Below are positions 31,231-45,490 of a DNA stretch of 64,000 bases, piece after piece. The translations under genes and the position numbers were made by a program. Within the stretch, counting starts at the first letter, position 1. The number at the start of each line of letters is the position of its first letter. The notes below the pieces were generated by a model, which saw nothing but the letters and a program-made list of their open reading frames with translations, was not told the DNA's origin and made no database searches. Source of the DNA: Bacillus inaquosorum KCTC 13429 (GTDB taxonomy: Bacteria > Bacillota > Bacilli > Bacillales > Bacillaceae); assembly GCF_000332645.1 (NCBI RefSeq), contig NZ_AMXN01000003.1, positions 372,001 through 436,000 of the forward strand, in the 5' to 3' direction.

Positions 31231-31340
31231 TTCTTCTTTCCTCCTTTCGGAGACAAACAAACAGTAGCTTTCTGCCGGTTGTCTTTTCCCAATTGTAATG
31301 TGGTGCGGCTGCTGATATCGCAAACAGCCTTTTTTCCTCT

Positions 31341-31375
31341 TAAAATAAAAAACTTTCAATCCGGCGGAAAGAAAG
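31341..31375 (-). terminator. Terminator arm of the cysH S-box leader
   Basis: On the minus strand CTTTC and GAAAG close a stem that also pairs TCCG with CGGA; it is followed by TTTTTTATTTT. It lies just downstream of the S-box aptamer, and should form when SAM is bound. Confidence 0.7.
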
Positions 31376-31393
31376 ACAGGAACAGCATGTAGC

Positions 31394-31497
31394 CCTTATC
31401 TTTCAAAATGGAATTCATTTTGCTGGAAGTAGCACCTTACACACTGTGCAGGTTGCCGGGCTTCATAGGTCCAGTCCCTCAGCCGCTCTTGATAAGT
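31394..31497 (-). ncRNA. SAM (S-box) riboswitch upstream of cysH
   Basis: The minus strand shows the S-box core in order: CTTATCAAGAG, GGCTGAGGGACTGG, CCTATGAAGCCCGGCAACC, then a variable hairpin and the closing GATAAGG, which pairs with the opening CTTATC as helix P1. Gene order and the following terminator predict that high SAM turns off transcription of sulfate assimilation. Confidence 0.93.
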
Positions 31498-31514
31498 TTT
31501 TAGATTTGTAGTAA

Positions 31515-31542
31515 ATTTTAGCACAATTCTAACATAAGTCAA
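31515..31542 (-). promoter_or_regulatory. Promoter of the cysH operon
   Basis: TTGACT (31537-31542) and TAAAAT (31515-31520) with a 16-bp spacer and an extended -10 TGC. It reads straight into the S-box leader. Together with the riboswitch and the pyrE terminator it accounts for the 412-bp stretch without a gene between cysH and pyrE. Confidence 0.75.
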
Positions 31543-31562
31543 CCCGACTTTTTTTATAGGAT

Positions 31563-31593
31563 TAATAAAAAAACAGGCCTCTAGGCCTGTTTT
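31563..31593 (-). terminator. Terminator of the pyr operon
   Basis: AAAACAGGCCT and AGGCCTGTTTT form an 11-bp inverted repeat followed on the minus strand by TTTTTTTATT. It lies 50 bases after the pyrE stop codon. Confidence 0.88.
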
Positions 31594-31642
31594 CACGCAC
31601 AGCAAGGCTTTGAAGCCCCTGTGCATCACCGGAATTTATTTT

Positions 31643-32271
31643 TTATTTTTTAAACCAATCTTTTGACTCGGGATTTCGCTTCCACGTTTGCAGCTTTTTT
31701 AGATCGTCCGAATGAATATTTCCGTTTTCAAGCGCGACCTCTGTCAGCGTATCATAATCAGTTAATGAGTAGTATGGCAGCTCTGCCTTCGCAAACGCTT
31801 CCTGCGCTTTAGGAAGCCCGTACGTAAAGATTGAGACAACTCCAAGCACCTCACAGCCAGCCGCTTGTAAAGCTGCCGCAGCTTCAAGCACGCTGCCTCC
31901 TGTGGAGATTAAGTCTTCAATGACGACCGTTTTTTGGCCTTTTTGAACAGCTCCCTCAATCTGATTGCCTTTTCCGTGCGCTTTCGGCTTGCTTCTCACA
32001 TAACACATCGGAAGATTCAAACGGTCAGCCGCCAGAGCAGCATGAGGAATACCGGCTGTTGCTGTTCCCGCAATCATTTCAGCTTCAGGAAAATGCTCTT
32101 CGACAAGCTTGCTGATGCCTGTGGCGACATCATTTCTGACCTCCGGGAAAGATAATGTAAGGCGGTTGTCACAGTAGATTGGCGATAAAATGCCGCTTGC
32201 CCATGTAAATGGCTCGTTTGGGCGTAAAAATACAGCTTGGATGTCTAATAGATGTTTTGCGATGATTTGTT

Positions 32272-32275
<4 letters not shown>
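31643..32275 (-). CDS. pyrE: Orotate phosphoribosyltransferase
   Basis: The 210-residue enzyme joins orotate to PRPP to form orotidine 5'-phosphate. The PRPP motif [12 protein letters not shown] is near residue 114, and [16 protein letters not shown] and [11 protein letters not shown] form the rest of the active site. The chosen ATG at 32273-32275 overlaps the pyrF stop codon by four bases; in-frame codons upstream lie within pyrF. Last gene of the operon. Confidence 0.97.
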
Positions 32276-34661
<2,386 letters not shown>

Positions 34662-34665
<4 letters not shown>

Positions 34666-37600
34666 ATAGTGACTGCCGCCTCCTGATTTGTATTGACTGC
34701 CGGCATTTGATCAGCACGGAATGTCATGCTTTCCAGCACTCGCAATATCGCTTCTGCCGTATCTAAAGATGTTAAGCAGGCAACACCGTTTTCTACTGAT
34801 TCACGTCTGATTCTAAATCCGTCTCGTGCAGGCTGCTTTCCTTTTGTCAGCGTATTGATGACAAACTGCGCTTCTCCGTTTCTGATCACATCAAGCAAGT
34901 TCGGGCCGTCCTGGCCGATTTTTCCGACGACCTTCGCTGGAATTGAAGCTTCTTTCAGGTAACCTGCCGTTCCTTCCGTGGCTAAAATGTTGTAGCCGAT
35001 CGCATGGAACCGCTTAGCGATGGCTAGCCCTTCTTCTTTGTCTTTGTCAGCCACTGTTAAAAGCACGGAACCGTAGTTAGGGATTTGAATGCCTGAAGCA
35101 ATCAGGGCTTTATAGAGCGCCTTTTCAAGGGTAGAATCTTTACCCATGACCTCACCTGTTGATTTCATTTCAGGCCCTAACGTAATGTCCACTCTTCTCA
35201 GCTTAGCAAAGGAGAAGACCGGTGCTTTTACAAATACACCTTGCTGTTCAGGCTGAAGGCCCTCTGTATAGCCAAATGCAGCCAGCTTTTGACCGAGAAT
35301 GATTTTTGTTGCGAGATTCGCCATTGGGATACCTGTAATTTTGCTTAAGAACGGTACGGTTCTGCTTGATCTCGGATTCACTTCGAGCACGTACACTTCG
35401 CCTTTTGACAAGACGAATTGAATATTGAGCAAACCGACAATGTTCAGCCCTTTCGCTAGTGCGATCGTGTACTGTTCAATTTTTTTCTTAATGTCCTCTG
35501 TGAGAGACTGAGGCGGATAAACAGCGATTGAGTCTCCGGAGTGAACGCCCGCACGTTCAATGTGCTCCATAATTCCCGGGATTACAACTGTTTCACCATC
35601 AGATACTGCATCCACTTCAATTTCTTTCCCAGTTAAATATCTGTCAATTAATACTGGGTGCTGCGGATTGATTTTGACTGCGTTTTTCATGTAATGAAGC
35701 AGTTCTTCCTCATGATAAACAATCTCCATTGCCCGGCCGCCTAGTACGTAGGAAGGGCGCACCAGCACCGGGTAGCCGATGTCACTCGCGATGCTTACCG
35801 CCTGATCAACTGATGTCGCTGTTTTGCCAAGCGGCTGCGGAACGCCAAGTTCTCCAAGCGCTTGTTCAAATTTATCCCGGTCTTCCGCGCGGTCTAAATC
35901 TTCTAATGAAGTCCCAAGGATTTTGACTCCGCGTGCAGAAAGCTCGTCAGCCAGGTTAATGGCAGTTTGTCCGCCGAATTGTACGACTACGCCCACCGGC
36001 TGTTCGAGGTCAATGATATGCATGACATCTTCAATTGTAAGCGGCTCAAAGTACAGCTTGTCTGAGATGCTGAAATCTGTTGAAACGGTTTCCGGATTGT
36101 TATTGACAATAATGGCTTCATAGCCTGCTTGTTTAATGGCCCACACAGAGTGAACAGTCGCGTAGTCGAACTCAACACCCTGACCGATTCGAATCGGACC
36201 GGAACCAAGCACGATCACACTTTTCTTATCCGTAACGACAGACTCATTTTCTTCTTCGTATGTGCTGTAGAAGTATGGCGTTTCTGATTCAAATTCTGCC
36301 GCACATGTATCTACCATTTTGAAAACCGGCGCAATTCCCGCTTGTTTTCTCAAGCTGTAAAGCTCCGATTCTTTCATTTCCCACTCACGGCTGATGTACT
36401 TATCAGAGAATCCGAGTTCTTTTGCCCGTCTCAGCACATCCGTATCGCCAGCATGTGCCTTCAATTCTTTTTCAAACTGTACGATTCCGAACAGCTTATG
36501 CAGGAAGAAGACATCGATAGCGGAAAATTCATGGAGCTCTTCTACCGTGTAGCCTCTTCTGTATGCTTCAGCTAAGTAGAATAAGCGTTCGTCACCGGCC
36601 TTTTTAATTCGTTTTTCAAGAAGCTCATCGGAAATGTCAGCAGCGTCTTTCAATTCCAGATGATACACATCCGCTTCCAGGGAACGTACAGCCTTCAGCA
36701 ATGACTCTTCAAGCGTGCGGCCGATCGCCATGACCTCTCCTGTCGCTTTCATTTGCGTGCCGAGCTTTCTGTTTGCTGATTCAAACTTATCAAACGGCCA
36801 GCGCGGAATTTTGGATACGACATAGTCAAGAGCCGGTTCAAATGCTGCATATGTTTTTCCTGTCACCGGGTTCATCATTTCATCTAATGAAAGGCCGACT
36901 GCGATTTTAGCAGCGAGCTTTGCAATCGGATATCCCGTCGCTTTTGATGCAAGAGCAGATGAACGGCTGACACGCGGGTTTACTTCAATAATGTAGTATT
37001 GGAAGCTGTCTGGATCTAAAGCGAGCTGTACGTTACATCCGCCTTCGATTCCAAGAGCGCGAATCAGTTTTAACGATACATTCCGCAAGAGCTGATATTC
37101 GCGGTCGCTGAGCGTTTGGCTCGGCGCGACTACAATACTGTCTCCAGTGTGGATTCCGACTGGATCAATATTCTCCATGTTACAAACGACAATGGCGTGA
37201 TCCTGGCTGTCTCTCATGACTTCATACTCGATTTCTTTATAGCCGGCGATGCTTTTCTCAAGCAGACATTGATGCACCGGGCTTAATTTTAAGCCGTTCT
37301 CAACAATTTCTTTCAGTTCAGTTTCATTCGAGCAGATGCCTCCGCCTGTTCCGCCTAATGTATATGCCGGGCGGACAATGACAGGGAAACCAATTTGACT
37401 GACGAAGTTTTCAGCTTCTTCGAGAGAGTGGATGATCTCACTTTCAGGCACCGGTTCATTCAGCTCATTCATCAGTGTTCTGAACAAGTCGCGGTCTTCA
37501 GCCTGCTGAATCGCAGACAGCTTCGTGCCAAGCACTTCAACGCCGCATTCTGCCAGGACGCCTCTTTCTGAAAGCTCAACCGCAAGATTCAAACCGGTTT

Positions 37601-37877
37601 GGCCTCCGAGAGTGGGAAGAATGGCATCTGGGCGTTCTTTTCTGATGATTCGTGTCAGGAATTCAGGTGTGAGCGGTTCGATGTAAACCCGGTCAGCCAT
37701 TTCTGTATCTGTCATGATCGTGGCAGGGTTTGAGTTGACAAGGATGACTTCATAGCCTTCTTCTTTCAAAGCAAGGCAGGCTTGCGTTCCCGCATAGTCA
37801 AATTCTGCTGCTTGGCCGATGATGATCGGTCCGGATCCGATTACTAAAATTTTGTTAATGTCTACGCGTTTTGGCAT
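34662..37877 (-). CDS. pyrAB: Carbamoyl phosphate synthase, large subunit (pyrimidine-specific)
   Basis: A 1071-residue synthase built of two homologous ATP-grasp halves that begin [22 protein letters not shown] near residue 9 and [19 protein letters not shown] near 554, with a C-terminal MGS-like allosteric domain (about 935-1071). It makes carbamoyl phosphate from bicarbonate, ammonia and two ATP. B. subtilis has a separate arginine-specific enzyme (CarAB); the position inside pyr identifies this one. The start overlaps pyrAA by 16 bp. Confidence 0.97.
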
Positions 37878-38952
37878 ACCGCTTCCCCTTCTTTCTCTGT
37901 TGTTTCGATCATTTCAATGAATCTGTCAAATAGATGGTTGGCATCCTCAGGACCAGGCGAGGCTTCAGGATGGTATTGAACTGTGAATGCCGGCAGTGTT
38001 TTATGCTTCAGCCCTTCAATCGTATCGTCATTAATTGCGATATGTGTCACTTCCAGTTCTGTTTCGTTGATGGATGACACTGTATAGCCATGGTTTTGAG
38101 ATGTTAAGGCGACTTTTCCGGTAGCCAGCTCTTTTACCGGGTGGTTTGAGCCTCTGTGGCCGAATTTCATTTTCTCAGTATTCGCCCCGCACGCCAGCGC
38201 GAATAATTGGTGGCCAAGACATATTCCGAATAATGGCACTTTTCCGAGAACACCCTTAATCATTTCAATCGCTTCAGGCACATCTTTTGGATCCCCAGGT
38301 CCGTTAGAAAGCATGATGCCGTCCGGTTTCAGCTGAAGCACTTCTTCCGCTGTAATGTTGTAAGGCACAACGATAACGTCACATTTCCGTTTGTTCAGCT
38401 CTCTTAGAATTCCGTGCTTCATGCCGAAGTCAACCAAGACAATGCGTTTGCCTCTTCCCGGGCTCGGATATGCTGTTTTGGCTGATACTTGGGATACTTG
38501 ATTTCTCGGCAGTTCAGTTTCGTTCAGCCTTTTCAGCACTGCCTCGATATCTTCATCAGGTGAAGCGAATGTTCCTTTTAGCGCGCCTGCCGTGCGAATC
38601 ATTCTTGTCAGCTTTCTCGTATCAATTCCCTGCAATCCCGGAATGTTTTTCATTTTTAAATATTCGTCCAATGTGTATGCTGAACGCCAGTTTGAAGGCA
38701 GTTCACATAATTCTTTGATGATCAGCCCTTTCACAAAAGGGGTAATGGATTCAAAATCATCACGGTTAATGCCGTAATTTCCGATAAGCGGGTACGTTAA
38801 TGTTACAATCTGCCCGCAGTAAGAAGGATCAGATAAAATTTCCTGATAGCCTGTCATCCCAGTGTTAAAAACGACTTCTCCCACGCTGTGCTCTAAGCTT
38901 CCGAAGGCTTCTCCCTCGAATACCGCTCCGTTTTCCAGTACTAATCGTCTCT

Positions 38953-38956
<4 letters not shown>
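37862..38956 (-). CDS. pyrAA: Carbamoyl phosphate synthase, small subunit (pyrimidine-specific)
   Basis: The 364-residue glutaminase subunit delivers ammonia to PyrAB. The N-terminal CPSase domain starts [19 protein letters not shown]; the class I glutamine amidotransferase domain has the nucleophile in FGICLGHQL (near residue 245) and the His-Glu pair in [11 protein letters not shown]. The start overlaps the pyrC stop codon by four bases. Confidence 0.97.
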
Positions 38957-41282
<2,326 letters not shown>

Positions 41283-42590
41283 TTAGATATGATGTTGTTC
41301 AGATGTATCTGCCTGCTCTTCCTTCGGCTGTGGAAGAATCAGGTTTAAGATGACACCGACTATTGCTGCAAGCGCCATTCCCGACACTTGGAATCCCCCT
41401 TGAGACACTTGGATAAATGCGCCTCCTACACCGATCACAAGGATAACTGATGTAATAATGAGGTTTCTGTTGTTTTCATAATCAATTTTGTTGTCAATCA
41501 GCATTCTCAGACCGCTCGAAGCGATGATTCCGAACAGCAGGAAGGAGACGCCTCCCATGACCGCTGACGGCACTGAACTGATCAGCGCTGAGATTTTGCC
41601 AATAAAGCCGAAGCAAAGGGCAATCACTGCCGCGCCGCCGATGACAAAGACGCTGAATACTCTTGTGATGGCCAGCACGCCAATGTTTTCCCCGTAAGTC
41701 GTTGTCGGCGGACCGCCGATCAGGGAAGCAAGGATTGTCGCCACGCTGTCCCCCATAATGGAGCGATGAAGCCCCGGCTTCTTAATGAAATCTTGTCCGA
41801 CGACTTTGCTCAGCACCATTTGATGGCCGATATGCTCTGACATTGTCACAAACGCGACGGGAACCATTGCCGCTGCGATGCCGAGTGTTACTGACGGTGA
41901 ATAGTCTTTGAACGGGATGATAAATTCAGGCACTGCAAACCATTTCGCGTCAAGCACCGGCTGGAAGTTGACAATCCCTTGAGTAAGGGCGAACAAGTAT
42001 CCGCCGATAATTCCGATCAAAACCGGAATCAGGCTTAGAAACCCTCGCAAGAAAATCGCGCAAATAATCGTGATGGCCAGCGTAACTCCTGCGACACTGA
42101 AGTGCTTTAAGCTGTAGACCAATTCACTCGCGTTCGGATCAGCGTACATCGCCATGTTTACCGCAGTACTTGCCAGACCCAGCCCGATGACGATAATAAC
42201 AGGGCCTACGACTACAGGCGGGAGAATCTTCATCAGCCAGCCTGTTCCAAGCTGCCTGATCAATAAGGCAATCAGCCCGTACACTAACCCTGCAAGAAAC
42301 GCCCCGACCATTGCCGCTCCCGGCCCGCCGGTCGCTTTTACCAGTATGATTGGAGAAATAAAGGCGAAGGATGAACCGAGATACGCCGGAATTTGCCCTT
42401 TCGTTATAAGAAGGTAAGCAAGTGTCCCGATGCCGCTTGTCACCAATGCCACAGCAGGACTCATTCCGACCAGCTTCGGAACCAAAATCGTTGAGCCAAA
42501 CATGGCAAACAAATGCTGCAGGCTGAATGAAACCCAAGAGAAAGGTGTCGGGACATCCCTGACTCCTAAATTTACTTTTTTCTTACTCAT
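41283..42590 (-). CDS. pyrP: Uracil permease
   Basis: The 435-residue NCS2/UraA-type symporter has about 14 membrane segments, with conserved FSLQHLFAMFGSTILVP near residue 20, GYIG-like loops, and GVLAITRVFSVFV and GGPPTTTYGEN in the substrate region. The open frame extends 15 codons upstream, but ATG 42588-42590 has GGGGGAAATCATC in front and yields MSKKKVNLGVRD. It sits between two PyrR attenuators. Confidence 0.96.
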   Translation of the reverse strand: MSKKKVNLGVRDVPTPFSWVSFSLQHLFAMFGSTILVPKLVGMSPAVALVTSGIGTLAYLLITKGQIPAYLGSSFAFISPIILVKATGGPGAAMVGAFLAGLVYGLIALLIRQLGTGWLMKILPPVVVGPVIIVIGLGLASTAVNMAMYADPNASELVYSLKHFSVAGVTLAITIICAIFLRGFLSLIPVLIGIIGGYLFALTQGIVNFQPVLDAKWFAVPEFIIPFKDYSPSVTLGIAAAMVPVAFVTMSEHIGHQMVLSKVVGQDFIKKPGLHRSIMGDSVATILASLIGGPPTTTYGENIGVLAITRVFSVFVIGGAAVIALCFGFIGKISALISSVPSAVMGGVSFLLFGIIASSGLRMLIDNKIDYENNRNLIITSVILVIGVGGAFIQVSQGGFQVSGMALAAIVGVILNLILPQPKEEQADTSEQHHI

Positions 42591-42642
42591 GATGATTTCC
42601 CCCTGATTGTTGACTTTCATTTTAGGATGACTCAATGACTGT

Positions 42643-42763
42643 ATAAAAAAACCTCTTTGCTATTTTTACGCAAAGAGGCATACAAAGACCTGCCGAATAC
42701 TTTCGGGACTTTGTTGTGCACCTCTTTGCAACCTCTCTGGATTGCCTTTAAAAAGGTGATCTA
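42643..42763 (-). promoter_or_regulatory. PyrR-dependent attenuator between pyrR and pyrP
   Basis: The PyrR box AATCCAGAGAGGT lies at 42731-42743 (minus strand). The terminator GCCTCTTTGC/GCAAAGAGGT with seven T is at 42643-42679. The antiterminator pairs the region after the PyrR box with the terminator's left arm; CAAAGAGG occurs again near the box, which fits that switching. Confidence 0.92.
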
Positions 42764-43466
<703 letters not shown>

Positions 43467-43472
<6 letters not shown>

Positions 43473-43495
43473 TCAGAAAAGAAACAGTCTGTCAA
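43467..43495 (-). promoter_or_regulatory. Promoter of the pyr operon
   Basis: A consensus TTGACA at 43490-43495 and AATAAT at 43467-43472, 17 bp apart on the minus strand. The -35 overlaps the end of ylyB. It explains transcription of the pyrR leader and the operon. Confidence 0.82.
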
Positions 43496-44403
43496 CCGTT
43501 TTTTCTGAGGTTTTCGATTAATTCTGCCATATCCTCCGGGAGCGGCGCTTCAAATTCGACATATTCACCGGTACGAGGATGATCAAAACCTAAAATTCCG
43601 GCGTGAAGGGCCTGGCCGTTAAAATCGATCGTTTTTCTTGGACCGTATTTTGGATCGCCTGCTAATGGAAATCCGATATATTTCATATGAACACGAATTT
43701 GATGCGTTCTCCCTGTTTCAAGCTGGCATTCTACCAACGTAAAATCCTGAAAACGCTCAAGCACATGAAAATGAGTGACGGCGTTTTTGCCATCACGCGT
43801 CACAGTCATGCTTTGACGGTCTTTCTTGTCTCGTCCGATCGGTGCATCAATTGTGCCGTCATCGTGAGAAATAAGCCCGTGGACAACTGCCGTATATTTC
43901 CGCGTGACCGTTTTGTTGACCAATTGGTTCACGAGAGACTCATGCGCCATATCATTTTTCGCTACCATTAATAAGCCGGACGTGTCCTTATCGATTCTGT
44001 GAACGATCCCCGGACGCATCACGCCATTTATTCCGGAAAGGTCCGTGCAATGAGCCATAAGGCCGTTTACAAGCGTACCCGTAAGATGCCCAGGGGCTGG
44101 GTGCACAACCATTCCGCGAGGTTTATTGACGACCAGCACATCCTGGTCTTCATAATAAATATCCAGATCCATAGGTTCTGCCAGCACGTCGAGCGCTTCC
44201 GGCTCAGGTACGGTGACGGTCACCTGATCACCCGGCTGAATTTTATAATTCGATTTTACAGGGCTTCCGTTCACGACAACTTGTCCGTCTTTCACCCATT
44301 GCTGCACCTGGGTTCTCGACCAATCATTTTCAGTCGATGCCAGAAATTTATCAATCCGCTCACTTTTTTGTTCTTCTGAAGCGGTTATATCAATTTGATT
44401 CAT
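43492..44403 (-). CDS. ylyB: RluD-family pseudouridine synthase YlyB
   Basis: The 303-residue enzyme combines an N-terminal S4 RNA-binding domain (about 13-75) and an RluA/RluD catalytic domain. The active-site Asp is in HRIDKDTSGLLMVAKN, and GRTHQIRVHMKYIGFPLAGDPKYG closes the domain. It probably makes pseudouridines in 23S rRNA, but the exact sites are not given by sequence. It follows lspA with one base between them and ends at the pyr promoter. Confidence 0.92.
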   Translation of the reverse strand: MNQIDITASEEQKSERIDKFLASTENDWSRTQVQQWVKDGQVVVNGSPVKSNYKIQPGDQVTVTVPEPEALDVLAEPMDLDIYYEDQDVLVVNKPRGMVVHPAPGHLTGTLVNGLMAHCTDLSGINGVMRPGIVHRIDKDTSGLLMVAKNDMAHESLVNQLVNKTVTRKYTAVVHGLISHDDGTIDAPIGRDKKDRQSMTVTRDGKNAVTHFHVLERFQDFTLVECQLETGRTHQIRVHMKYIGFPLAGDPKYGPRKTIDFNGQALHAGILGFDHPRTGEYVEFEAPLPEDMAELIENLRKNG

Positions 44404-44404
44404 G

Positions 44405-44869
44405 CTATTGCTCCTTTTTCTTTTTCCCGCTGTCCAACAGCATTTGTATAAATAAAAGCATTACGCCGACACATAGTGACGAGTCCGCGATGTTAAAAAT
44501 CGGGTAATTATAATCCACAATAATAACATGGATAAAATCCACAACTTCCTGTCTGACAGCCCGGTCGATGAAGTTGCCGATGGCACCGCCAAGCATAAGT
44601 CCGAGGGCCACGCCAAGAAGCCTTTGTCCTTTTGTATAACGCTGTATGTAATAAACAATGCCAATAATAACCGCGGTTGTAATGAGGTAGAAAAACCACA
44701 TCTGACCGGCTAATATCCCCCATGCAGCACCCGTATTGCGATGGGAGGTGATATAGAATACCTGATCAATGATCGGAATGCTTTGTCCCAGCTCCATGTT
44801 TTTAACAACAAGCCATTTTGTCAATTGATCGGCTGCAATAATAAGTAGTGCAATCACATAATACAGCAC
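44405..44869 (-). CDS. lspA: Lipoprotein signal peptidase
   Basis: A 154-residue aspartyl protease with four membrane helices that cleaves signal peptides of diacylated prolipoproteins. The conserved blocks are [29 protein letters not shown] (first catalytic Asp) and [11 protein letters not shown] (second). Start is GTG 44867-44869 with CTGGAGGAACGTTT upstream; the GGAGG can pair with an ACTCCAGT upstream in the leader. Confidence 0.96.
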   Translation of the reverse strand: MLYYVIALLIIAADQLTKWLVVKNMELGQSIPIIDQVFYITSHRNTGAAWGILAGQMWFFYLITTAVIIGIVYYIQRYTKGQRLLGVALGLMLGGAIGNFIDRAVRQEVVDFIHVIIVDYNYPIFNIADSSLCVGVMLLFIQMLLDSGKKKKEQ

Positions 44870-44962
44870 AAACGTTCCTCCAGTTTACGGTTACTTTAAT
44901 CCATTATGCATTTTATCAATAAAAAGCACTGGAGTAAAGAAATATCAGGCATATAAACTGGC

Positions 44963-44989
44963 CAGACACTGTTATTCATACAGTGCCTG
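44963..44989 (-). other. Hairpin spanning the ylyA stop codon
   Basis: CAGGCACTGT and ACAGTGTCTG pair (one G-T) across a seven-base loop that contains the stop codon. A T-tract does not follow, so it is not a typical terminator. Readthrough into lspA looks likely. Confidence 0.5.
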
Positions 44990-45346
44990 ACCATATTCGA
45001 TATCGGTTGATTTCCACAGCGGAAGCGTTTTTTTTTCGAATTGGACAGAATAAAGAAAATCGTTTGCTGTTCGGGCAGTCGGCAACACCGCCAGTTTTGA
45101 AAGAGGAATGGGAGCCCCGGTTTCTTCACAGTATCCGAATGTGCCGTTTTCGATTTTGGACAATGCGAGGAGAACGTCTTGTAGCTCTTCTTTAATGTGA
45201 TAGATCAGAGTTGCTTTTTGTTTATGATTGATTGCTGCTTGCGGGCTTGTTGAAACCTGAAAGCAAGAATACTCAAATAATCTCGACTGTAATTCTTCTT
45301 TCATCAGAAGAAGTTCCGTATAAATTGCGGTCAGTTGATCATTCAT
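44972..45346 (-). CDS. ylyA: DksA/TraR-like protein YlyA
   Basis: The 124-residue protein has a helical N-terminal part and a DksA-like segment IENGTFGYCEETGAPIPLSKL near residues 83-103. Unlike classical DksA it keeps only one of the four zinc-finger cysteines there (YCEETGAPI, without the second pair), so it should not bind zinc the usual way. In B. subtilis YlyA is reported to bind RNA polymerase and affect sigma-G-dependent genes. Two ATGs occur in the start region; the one at 45346 is in frame. Downstream is lspA after 102 bp. Confidence 0.85.
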   Translation of the reverse strand: MNDQLTAIYTELLLMKEELQSRLFEYSCFQVSTSPQAAINHKQKATLIYHIKEELQDVLLALSKIENGTFGYCEETGAPIPLSKLAVLPTARTANDFLYSVQFEKKTLPLWKSTDIEYGQALYE

Positions 45347-45453
45347 TCATCACAACTCCTGCTCTTAACGTAGTACCTATAGTGTTGCCTGTGAATGATG
45401 ATCTAAAGCCCATAAGATTTTTCCTGCCGTTCTAAACGATGTCACTCTTGGCA

Positions 45454-45483
45454 CAAAAAAAGCCCGGCTTTAACGCCGGACTA
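45454..45483 (-). terminator. Terminator of ileS
   Basis: On the minus strand AGTCCGGC and GCCGGGCT pair around a six-base loop and are followed by TTTTTTTG. It lies right after the ileS stop codon. The 144-bp stretch between ileS and ylyA otherwise holds only the upstream region of ylyA, where I see no convincing promoter. Confidence 0.87.
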
Positions 45484-45490
45484 TTTTTCA

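Noticed and set aside
31396..31629. A 77-codon minus-strand open frame upstream of cysH
   Set aside because: It lies on the S-box aptamer, the cysH promoter and the pyr terminator, so it is non-coding structured RNA, with no ribosome binding site or family match.
42139..42537. A 132-codon alternative frame within pyrP
   Set aside because: It overlaps transmembrane helices of PyrP in another frame and has no start signal.
44896..45129. A 77-codon minus-strand frame overlapping ylyA
   Set aside because: Out of frame with ylyA, no ribosome binding site, and not needed to explain the region.
45347..45453. Possible promoter TTCACA-17-TACGTT upstream of ylyA
   Set aside because: The hexamers match poorly, and a sporulation sigma factor might be used instead; not strong enough to list.
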